NCBI GenBank assembly: GCA_021817605.1
Contig: JAKAUN010000002.1
Span: forward strand, 67,676 to 131,675
Reading direction: 5' to 3'
Source: Thermoplasmata archaeon
GTDB lineage: Archaea > Thermoplasmatota > Thermoplasmata > Lutacidiplasmatales > UBA184
Length of the DNA: 64,000 bases
Position numbers and translations under genes: made by a program. Each line of letters begins with the position of its first letter. Positions within the stretch are counted from its first letter, which is position 1. Positions 19,775 through 27,305 of this stretch are shown piece by piece. A model generated the notes under the pieces. It was given only the letters and a program-made list of their open reading frames with translations. It was not told where the DNA came from and ran no database searches.

Positions 19775-20254
19775 TCAGCTCTTCGCGCGCGAGGCGAGGA
19801 CCCGACGCAGCTCCTCGCTTCCCCGACGCAGGGCGTCGAACCCCTCGGGGGTCATCGCGGCGGCGAGCTCTACCAAGATCCGGCGCACCTCGCGTGCCAC
19901 GCGGCCGTGCACGCGCGCCCCCAGCGGGGTCAGCCGGACGATCGTGGCCCGTCGGTCGCTCGGGTCCGAAAGACGCCGCAAAAGCCGGCGGCGCTCCAGC
20001 CGGTCCATCAACTGGGTCGCGGCGGCGGGAGTGATATCGAGCCTCGCCGCGAGGTTGGTCGGGTGCGTGGGCTTCGTCGCGACGTGGTGGAGCGCTTTAT
20101 AGTCCGTGAGCAGAAGGTCGTACGGAGCCAGGACCGCCCGAAGCTCCCGCTGGACGCTCCGAACGTTGGAGCGGTAGATGTCGAGCTCCGTCCCCTTCCA
20201 CGGGTCCTCGGCCCGCGAGACGAGGCGCGCCGGGGCGAGGGTCCTGGAGGTCAT
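19775..20254 (-). CDS. MarR-family transcriptional regulator (copy 2)
   Basis: LLLTDYKALHHVATKPTHPTNLAARLDITPAAATQLMDRLERRRLLRRLSDPSDRRATIVRLTPLG; ATG 20254 (GTG 20266 also in frame). Confidence 0.85.
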   Translation of the reverse strand: MTSRTLAPARLVSRAEDPWKGTELDIYRSNVRSVQRELRAVLAPYDLLLTDYKALHHVATKPTHPTNLAARLDITPAAATQLMDRLERRRLLRRLSDPSDRRATIVRLTPLGARVHGRVAREVRRILVELAAAMTPEGFDALRRGSEELRRVLASRAKS

Positions 20255-20263
20255 GCCCCCATT

Positions 20264-20273
20264 CACTTAAGTG
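20264..20273. promoter_or_regulatory. Perfect palindrome CACTTAAGTG, candidate MarR operator overlapping the copy 2 start region
   Basis: CACTTAAGTG is its own reverse complement and lies between TATA-like TTTAATATA and the MarR ATG. Confidence 0.45.
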
Positions 20274-20557
20274 CTGTATATTAAAGCGCCGTAGTTCTTG
20301 GCGCGACGGTTTCGGGCAGCTCCCGACGCCCGGGGACCCCGAAGGGGGCCTCGAACGAGACCCCCGACAGGGGGCCGTACCCGTCCTTCTGTCGTGCACG
20401 GGAGGGAACCTCCCTCAGGGAGCGGTGAGGGCGGCCTCGTCTCCTGGCCGCAAGGAGATCCCCGGCGGCCGGGCAGGAGCATCGCCCCACTTGCCACGGA
20501 CCGGGCCGATGGGAGCAGCCCGCAGCGCGCCGGTTGGAAGCGGGGCTCCGCTCTTGA

Positions 20558-20565
20558 GATATAAG
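20558..20565 (+). promoter_or_regulatory. Archaeal TATA-box-like element for GT2 gene
   Basis: AGATATAAG about 40 nt upstream of ATG 20603 in GC-rich surroundings. Confidence 0.45.
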
Positions 20566-20602
20566 GGAGGGGGGCCGTCTCGCGGCACGCCGTGCAACAT
20601 TC

Positions 20603-22321
20603 ATGCGTTTCGCGGAAAGCGGGTCGCCCCCAACGGACGGCCGTACACCGGAGGCGGGCCCGCCAGCGGAGGCGCCGCTCGACCGAGGCGAACCCCACGC
20701 GCCCCCCGCTCGCAGCCCCACCCTCTTCTACTGGGTCTTCGGGCTCGTCTTCCTGGGAGCCGATGGGGCCCTGGCGGCCTTCGTCATCCGATGGAGCTAC
20801 GCCCCGTCCATCGCCCTCTTCGCGGTCTTCACCACCCTCCTGTTTGGAGGGTCGCTAGGGCTCGCACGCCAGATCACCTCGCTCCTCCAGAGGCGTCGGC
20901 CGCTCCCCCGCCTTAGCCGGCCCACCGGACGGTCGAAGGTTGCGCTTCTCTACACGACGATGAACGACGTCGTACCGGAGTGCCTTCTCGCGGTGCGCCA
21001 GGAGTATCCGTGCGACGTCTACGTGCTGGACGACTCCTCCGACCCCACCGCCCGGCAGACGGTGGATGAGATCGCCCGCGAGCGCGGGTTCGTCGTGGTC
21101 CGCCGCTCGCAGCGGCGGGGGTTCAAGGCAGGAGCCGTCAACGACTGGTTCCGGGAGCACGGCCAACGCTACGACTTTCTCGTCCTGCTCGACTCGGACT
21201 CCTACCTGCCCCCCGACTGGGTCGAGGAGGCCCTCCGCTACGCCGAGGAGCCGACGAACGGTTCCGTCGCGATCTTCCAGGGCCTGATCAACATCTGGAA
21301 CCTCGACACCCGGTTCGTCCGCACGATCTCGCCGATGTCCCGGATGGGCCAGTTCGTCTGGGAACGCGGCCTCGCCAACGAGCTCAACGCGGTGTTCTGC
21401 TACGGCCACAACGTTCTGCTCCGGACGGCCGCCCTCCAGCCCCTCGGCGGGCTGGTCGAGGGCTACGTCTCCGAGGACTTCGCGACGGCGGTCGTGCTGG
21501 CCGAGCGCGGATGGCTTTCCAGGTTCGTCCCGCTGCACACCTACGAGGCAGTCCCGGAGAACCTGCGCGGCTTCCTCAAGCGGCAGCGCAAGTGGACCCG
21601 CGGCGCGATGGAGTTCTTCGACTTTGTCGGCCCGTCCCGTCGGCTCGCCCGGGGACAGAAGCTTCTGCTCTTCGAGACCCCTCTTGGCCACGTCACCAAC
21701 CTGCTCTGGCCGCTCGCGATGTTCCTTGCCGTGTTCGGCTACTCGTCCAGCGGACCCCAGGCGCTCCAGTTCCTTCGGTCCCTTGCCGTGAACCCGCTCG
21801 GCACGATCTGGTCCGTGACCGTGTTCCGGTTCCTGATCCTCCTGACGGCTGCCTCGGCGGTCCCCGCGTCGCTTGTGCGCTACCGCGCCGGGATCACCTG
21901 GGCCGAGGCCCTACGGCACCGTTGGCTCAGCGGCGCGCTCTCCGCGATCCTGCAACCCTACGAGCTGCGGACGATGGTCGGTTACCTGCTCACCGGCTTT
22001 CGAGACATCCCCGTGACCCCGAAGAGCGAGAGGACGCTCTCCCGCCGGGACATCCTGGGTATCTCGGGCCCCACGTTGGCCGTGGGGACGGCGCTCACCG
22101 CGGGCATTCTCGTCCTCAACCCTGTCGGCGGGATCTTCAACCTCACTTGGCTTGCGCCGATGATGCTTGCCCCGCTCGTCCTGTTCGCGGTCGAGGGCGA
22201 GCGGACGCTCCCGCCCCCCCGAACAGTTCCCATGCCGACACCGGCCCCCTGCCGCGTCGCCGATGTCGACGGGACGTATGCCTACCTGGTCTCTCAGCGC
22301 CGTGAGCCGAGCCTCCGGTGA
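20603..22321 (+). CDS. Membrane glycosyltransferase family 2 (cellulose synthase/hyaluronan-like)
   Basis: VYVLDDSSDPTA, DFLVLLDSDSYLPPDW, SEDFATAV, QRKWTRGAMEF (QxxRW-like); flanking TM segments. Confidence 0.88.
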   Translation: MRFAESGSPPTDGRTPEAGPPAEAPLDRGEPHAPPARSPTLFYWVFGLVFLGADGALAAFVIRWSYAPSIALFAVFTTLLFGGSLGLARQITSLLQRRRPLPRLSRPTGRSKVALLYTTMNDVVPECLLAVRQEYPCDVYVLDDSSDPTARQTVDEIARERGFVVVRRSQRRGFKAGAVNDWFREHGQRYDFLVLLDSDSYLPPDWVEEALRYAEEPTNGSVAIFQGLINIWNLDTRFVRTISPMSRMGQFVWERGLANELNAVFCYGHNVLLRTAALQPLGGLVEGYVSEDFATAVVLAERGWLSRFVPLHTYEAVPENLRGFLKRQRKWTRGAMEFFDFVGPSRRLARGQKLLLFETPLGHVTNLLWPLAMFLAVFGYSSSGPQALQFLRSLAVNPLGTIWSVTVFRFLILLTAASAVPASLVRYRAGITWAEALRHRWLSGALSAILQPYELRTMVGYLLTGFRDIPVTPKSERTLSRRDILGISGPTLAVGTALTAGILVLNPVGGIFNLTWLAPMMLAPLVLFAVEGERTLPPPRTVPMPTPAPCRVADVDGTYAYLVSQRREPSLR

Positions 22322-22782
22322 GCTTCCCACGCCGGGCCGCGTATCGCTCCACCGGTCCCGATCGACGCGCTTGGACGGCGCTTGGCGCTGGCGGTCCTTC
22401 GTGGGCGGGTCATGGTCCACCTGCTCCACGGAGGAGGAGGCCTCACCAGCTCTCTTGAGCCGCCCCCGGGCGGAACCGAGCGCTTACGGCCCCCTCCGCC
22501 CCGTCGCCCAGGTGCACTTCGCCCAGCGAGCGACTAACCCTGCGGCCGCCCCCTCCGGGCAGCCGCACCGACCGCCGCCTCCTGCAACGGGCCGGCCAAG
22601 GTCCGGTGCCGCGACGGCTGCGAGGAGCCAGCGAGACCCGTCCTCGGGGGCCCATGGCGTGGGGAGACCTTCCGGGCGCCCGCTGAGGACGGGCTCACGT
22701 ACACCGCCCGCTCTGCTCGGACCGCTATAGGCCCCCCTCCTTGCGCCCCGCGGGGGGGGGGCGCTGGCAGCTCTCCCGCCCC

Positions 22783-23019
22783 TCAGGGGCGGGCCGGCCC
22801 CTGCTGAGACGAAGAGGGCGCCTCGGAGGTCGTCCGTCGGTGAGAGAGCCCGACAGCGATGCCGCCGAACAGCGCCCCGCCGACAATCGCGCCGATGGCC
22901 AGGTAAAGGACGCTGGTGAGGACGCTGCTGAGCGCGATGTAGCCGAACTGCTGCAGCAGGAACACCACGACGAGCCCGAGAACGACCCCCGAGGCCGACG
23001 CGCTCGAGGCGGCGCTCAC
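22783..23019 (-). CDS. Small membrane protein, two predicted TM segments
   Basis: 78 aa; two hydrophobic helices; overlaps stop of upstream gene 23016-23771. Confidence 0.6.
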   Translation of the reverse strand: MSAASSASASGVVLGLVVVFLLQQFGYIALSSVLTSVLYLAIGAIVGGALFGGIAVGLSHRRTTSEAPSSSQQGPARP

Positions 23020-23771
23020 GAGGGACCTCCCGGCGGCGTCCCGGCCGAGGTGTTCTCCGGTGGCGGTGTCGCCTCACCCGCAGCGGGGCTCGCGGGCGGG
23101 ACGGGCGGCGGAGCAGACGGCGGCGGAGGCGAGGCCCGCCTCCCGCCTCGGGCCGTTCGGAAGGCGGCGGCGATGTAGTAGGCCTCAAGCACGAAGAGGA
23201 TCAGGAGGACGACCACGAACCCGGACTCGAGGGAATAGGGGGCCCTCGCGTCCACGTAGAACGGTTCGCTCCAGACGGTCGAGCCGTTCTTGTCGAGGAG
23301 GCTGGCGGTGAGCTGGAAGGCGCCCTCGATCACCTGGTAGAGCGAACCGAACGACCAGTTGATCTCGGCAAACCCGGCCCCGGCCAGTGACTGGGGCGTG
23401 GGGTGCGCCGGCGTGATGCTCGACTCGATGACGACGCCGAGGTACGTGAGCGTCAGCGACGCGTTCGTGACGTGGGGTCCCTGCGTCACCGGTTCGACGT
23501 AGCCGAAAAAGACCCTCGCCTTCTGACCCGGCGTCAGAGTGAACGCGGTCGTGGGGCTGTGGGCGGAGGAGACGTTCGTGCCGTCCCAGGTGACCCCTGC
23601 GCGGAACGGCGCAGCGGGTGCCGCCGGGGCAGCTTGCAGGGCGACGCTGCCGCGGACGGGGGTGGCGAAGGCCGAGGGAGCGCCCACGGCGAGGACGAGA
23701 ACGAGCGCGAGGGCAGCGACCGCCGCCGTAGGGATCCTGCGAGCTCTTGGTGAATCCCGACCGCGACCCAT
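23016..23771 (-). CDS. Secreted/membrane-anchored protein: signal peptide, ectodomain, C-terminal TM, Pro-rich tail
   Basis: N-terminal RRIPTAAVAALALVLVLAVGAPSAFA; C-terminal SGFVVVLLILFVLEAYYIAAAF then Pro/Ala-rich tail. Confidence 0.65.
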   Translation of the reverse strand: MGRGRDSPRARRIPTAAVAALALVLVLAVGAPSAFATPVRGSVALQAAPAAPAAPFRAGVTWDGTNVSSAHSPTTAFTLTPGQKARVFFGYVEPVTQGPHVTNASLTLTYLGVVIESSITPAHPTPQSLAGAGFAEINWSFGSLYQVIEGAFQLTASLLDKNGSTVWSEPFYVDARAPYSLESGFVVVLLILFVLEAYYIAAAFRTARGGRRASPPPPSAPPPVPPASPAAGEATPPPENTSAGTPPGGPS

Positions 23772-23828
23772 CCGTATCGGGTTTTCCCCAAGGGCTCTTG
23801 GAATAAGTACTGTACGGTCGAGACGGCG

Positions 23829-24290
23829 TTGGATCGAAGCCTCCTCGGAACCCCCGGTTTTGATTCACGCTGCCGCGGAGTCCACGAGGCGTTCGTCGCC
23901 TCGAAGGGGGCGCGGCTCCTCGCGACGACTCCGTTCTTCGGCGAGTTCACCTCCGTGGCGCTGATCGCCGGGCTGGGCCCCGTCGATCGGTTTCCCGACA
24001 ACGAGCGGCTCGGCACGTATACCGGCCTCGTCCCGACAAGAACCCCGTCGAGCGAGACGTCCTTCCAGGGGCACGGGAAGGAGGGCTCCAACGCTCTCGT
24101 CCAGTGACCGCGTGGGGAGGCGTCCTGGCCGCACCGACGGCAAGAGACGACGGACGACGTGAACGGGAACGCGAAGCGCTGGGGCCGGCGGCGAGGCTAG
24201 CAGAAGGGAAACGTCGCCGAAGCGGCAAGCTGCTCGAGATCTTCTACGCGGTGGGGAAGCGAGGCACCCCTTACCCTCCAGAACTACCGA
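23829..24290 (+). mobile_element. IS110-family transposase remnant (C-terminal Transposase_20-like part, frameshifted)
   Basis: GARLLATTPFFGEFTSVALIAGLGPVDRFPDNERLGTYTGLVPTRTPSSE (frame of 23829-24107), then in another frame ARLAEGKRRRSGKLLEIFYAVGKRGTPYPPE; N-terminal DEDD domain not found. Confidence 0.75.
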
Positions 24291-24504
24291 GCCCATGCAC
24301 GAACCCCGCGAGGCCGTACGACGGTCGCCTGCCGGTGGTTGGGGGACGGCGAGACGGAGTCGGTGTTTGTGGACTTCGTCGTGCGCTCATAGCCCGGACA
24401 AATGTGTGCTGGGCCGACCTCTCACCGTGGAGGGGCGACGTGAGAGCGGCCGCGAGCCGGGCGAAGCGACCATGAGTTGGTTCAAGCCAGAGGCACGGAC
24501 CTGC

Positions 24505-25008
24505 TTAGGCCCAGGTGATGGGAAATCCAAGGATGGCCGCTCCCGCCGTGGCCTGGAGGCAATAGTCGTACGATGTCGCGGTGAGCGATGCCCCCGTCGT
24601 TGTTTTGAGAGATATGGAATTAGCGGGTGTGCTGCAGTTCCCCGTGGTCGGATCGGCGCTGGGCGCGCCAGTGGAGGCTGAGGGGAGGAGGTAGAGGGCG
24701 GTCGCCCCCGATGGGAGCGAAAAGGTGGGGGTGAGCGTGCCCGCGGTCGCTACCGTGAACGCAGGAGCAGTGGGGCAGTTGAAGACCATGGCCGAACCTG
24801 CGGGCGTACCTGACGCCGCGCTATCGGCCGAGTCATAGGTCAAAGTAGAGCAGGTCGCGGTCACTCCTGACGACGACGGCGCCGTTGCCGACGGGAAAGT
24901 CTGCGTCAGGCTGTAGGACACTGCGGCTCCCGCCACACCTAGCACGACCAGGAGGATGCCGGCCAACAGTCCCGCGCTCAGTCGCTTTGCTGCTCGTTCC
25001 GATCTCAT
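24505..25008 (-). CDS. Secreted or pilin-like surface protein with four cysteines
   Basis: MRSERAAKRLSAGLLAGILLVVLGVAGAAVSYSLTQTF N-terminal hydrophobic segment; Ser/Thr/Ala-rich body; Cys in TATCST, FNCPT, GNCST, YDYCLQ. Confidence 0.65.
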   Translation of the reverse strand: MRSERAAKRLSAGLLAGILLVVLGVAGAAVSYSLTQTFPSATAPSSSGVTATCSTLTYDSADSAASGTPAGSAMVFNCPTAPAFTVATAGTLTPTFSLPSGATALYLLPSASTGAPSADPTTGNCSTPANSISLKTTTGASLTATSYDYCLQATAGAAILGFPITWA

Positions 25009-25034
25009 CGTACTTCTCCCATCCTTTGTCCACC

Positions 25035-26018
25035 TTAGGACTGCAAGAGGAGGCTGAGCCCGACCTGCGCCGCCCCGAGGACGGCGACCAGCGGGAAGAT
25101 CGTGCGAAACACGTGCACGAGCCCGTCGTAGCTCAGCTGCCGGCTCATGAACTCCGCGACCGGCAGGGCAAGGACCACCCCCGCGAGGGCGGCCGTGCCG
25201 TAGCTCGAGGCCACGCGACCAAGCCAGCTTCGACGCCCAAGGCCGCTCCCACGGCTCCCACGCGGAGAGGGCTTCCTCGAGGCAGGGGCCTGCTCTCCCG
25301 TGGCCTCGGGCCCGAGGTCCCGTGTCGTGTCGACACCCGGCGCCGCTTCTGCCAGTACTGCGGCAGAGAGCGGCTCTTCGGTTATCGAAGACGACACGGG
25401 CTCCTCCGGGACCTCGACGGCGAGCCCGGGGGACGCTGAGGCGCGGAGGTCGACGGACGTCTCGTCCCTCGGGAGCCCCTCGCCCGCAGCTCGCTGCTCC
25501 CAAGGAAGTACGACCTTGTAGACCTCTACGGGGACCTTGACATGCGGCAACTCCTGCGTCGCCAGGCGGACGAGAGGAAGATCGAGGAGGTAGCGGACCC
25601 GTTCGAAGACCTCGCCGGTAAGGCAGACCCCGCCGGGTTCGGCCAGAGGCTAGATCCAGCCGACCACGTCCACCGCCTCGCCGGCGACATCCCATCCTGA
25701 GCGCAGGAGGGTGCCGACGTGCACCCCGATCTGAAGGGAAAGACGCCGGGCGCTCGGGCGGCCTCGGTTGACCGCGCGGAGAGCCCCCTGGATCTCGACC
25801 GCGCAGCGGACCGCGTCGACGGCGCTCGAGAACTCGACGAGGAAGGCATCCCCGACCGTCCGCGCCTCTTCGCCGTGGAACTCCTGGAACTTGGCCCGAA
25901 GAAGCTCCCGGAGGTCCCCCGGGACCCCACCGGAGCTTCCGGGGACCCGGGCTGCCGGCGACGGAAAACCCGTGAGGTCCGTGTAGAGGACGGCGGTCGG
26001 ACGGACGACTCCGGCCAC
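25035..26018 (-). pseudogene. Class III adenylate/guanylate cyclase-like protein with C-terminal TM segments, interrupted by in-frame TAG at 25650-25652
   Basis: VLYTDLTGF, EARTVGDAFLVEFSSAVDAVRCAVEIQ, LQIGVHVG, DVAGEAVDVVGWI-(TAG)-PLAEPGGVCLTGEVFERVRYLLDLPLVRL in one frame; downstream ORF 25035-25550 is in the same frame. Confidence 0.8.
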
Positions 26019-26094
26019 GATTTCGAATCGGGCCGGTTACATTAACCCTGCGAGCGCACAGGCAATCGGCGCCCCGACCCCTTCGGGCTGCGGT

Positions 26095-26529
26095 TCAGCT
26101 GAGACGAAACACCCGGCGCAGGCGCTCGCGCAACGGGGCGGCGGGCAGGGCACCGACCACGCGGTCGACCAGACGCCCGCCGTCGAAGAGGAGGAGTGTC
26201 GGGATCGCCTGCACGTTCCATCCGCCCGCGATCGCGGGTTCCTCGTCGGCGTTGAGCTTGCCGAACCGGACGGAGGGAGAGAGCTCCCGCGCGAGCCCCT
26301 CGAGGATGGGGGCCATCGTGCGGCAGGGCCCGCACCACGGAGCCCAGACGTCGACGACGGCATGGGGATTGCGCCGGAGAAACTCGGCATAGCTCGCCGA
26401 GGTCAGATCTTCGGGGACGGGCGGAGCGCGGTCCGCGGCCTCCGCAGCCGATCGCTGCCGGACGAGCTGCTCGAGCCGTCGCGCCCGCAGCTCCGCAAGC
26501 TCTGGGTCCACCGAGTCGTCAGCGGCCAT
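26095..26529 (-). CDS. Thioredoxin
   Basis: VVDVWAPWCGPCRTMAPILEGLARE ... VQAIPTLLLFDGG. Confidence 0.95.
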   Translation of the reverse strand: MAADDSVDPELAELRARRLEQLVRQRSAAEAADRAPPVPEDLTSASYAEFLRRNPHAVVDVWAPWCGPCRTMAPILEGLARELSPSVRFGKLNADEEPAIAGGWNVQAIPTLLLFDGGRLVDRVVGALPAAPLRERLRRVFRLS

Positions 26530-26625
26530 CGGGCTCCCCTTCGCCTGGACTAGGGGACGGCTCCCTTTGAGCGCTCCCCTACCCCCCGGAGCTCCGGAGG
26601 CCGCGTCGGGGCAGCCCTCGAGGGC

Positions 26626-27210
26626 TCAGGTCGGCCACTCGAGCCGGACGGGGGCGTCGGGTCCCTCGAACGGGACGAGGGCCTCGACCAGCTCGTCCTC
26701 GAACCAAGCGAGGACGATGAAGTACCAGCACAGCGCGATCAGCAGCAGGGTCTCGGACGAGTCGCTCTGTGACGAAACGACCACCGCCCCGCCGCGGAGC
26801 GAGCCGTGCTCGGCGGCTGGTTCGATATGCAGGACCTCCTCGTCCCGCTCGGAGACCAGCTTCCAGGATGGGAGGATGTGGCTGACGTGCTGCAACCGAT
26901 AGGACGGGCCCTCCCGGAGGCGGATCTCGTGGCTTCGCAGGTGCGCGGTGACCTTGGCGAGCGGTTGCGGCTGATCCCGGAGGCGGACGGTGATCGTCGG
27001 GGCGAGGAAGCCGGCTCGCTTGAAGGTCCAGGCTCCGTCGGCCGTCGCCGCCGTCGCGAGGGAGCCTCCCCGCGCGTTCCATGCGAGGCTGGCGACCGTG
27101 GCATCCCCCGAGAGCAGGGAGAAACCTGCGGGGCTTTCGGCGGTCCTCAGCCAGCGCAGGGCCGTCCGATCGACCGACGCGAAGGGTACGAGGTCCATCG
27201 GGGACCCCAC
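26626..27210 (-). CDS. Hypothetical protein, C-terminal hydrophobic segment
   Basis: 194 aa ORF with non-degenerate composition; LLLIALCWYFIVLAWF near C-terminus. Confidence 0.6.
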   Translation of the reverse strand: MGSPMDLVPFASVDRTALRWLRTAESPAGFSLLSGDATVASLAWNARGGSLATAATADGAWTFKRAGFLAPTITVRLRDQPQPLAKVTAHLRSHEIRLREGPSYRLQHVSHILPSWKLVSERDEEVLHIEPAAEHGSLRGGAVVVSSQSDSSETLLLIALCWYFIVLAWFEDELVEALVPFEGPDAPVRLEWPT

Positions 27211-27305
27211 CTGCCGGCGCGCTCTTAACGAGAGGGGAGAGCCGCCTCCCGCGGAGAGGCGGGTCGCTTCCCGACTCCCCCGCCGTCCGGGGGAAGCGGG
27301 GGGAC

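Noticed and set aside
17957-20284. 775-aa plus-strand ORF
   Set aside because: Antisense to the MFS and MarR genes; Arg/Gly/Glu/Pro-rich shadow ORF typical of high-GC DNA, no motif.
25650-25652. Pyrrolysine as genome-wide meaning of TAG
   Set aside because: IPK, Elp3, MAT and other genes in this window end at TAG, and no pyl genes are visible; a CAG-to-TAG mutation or local readthrough is simpler.
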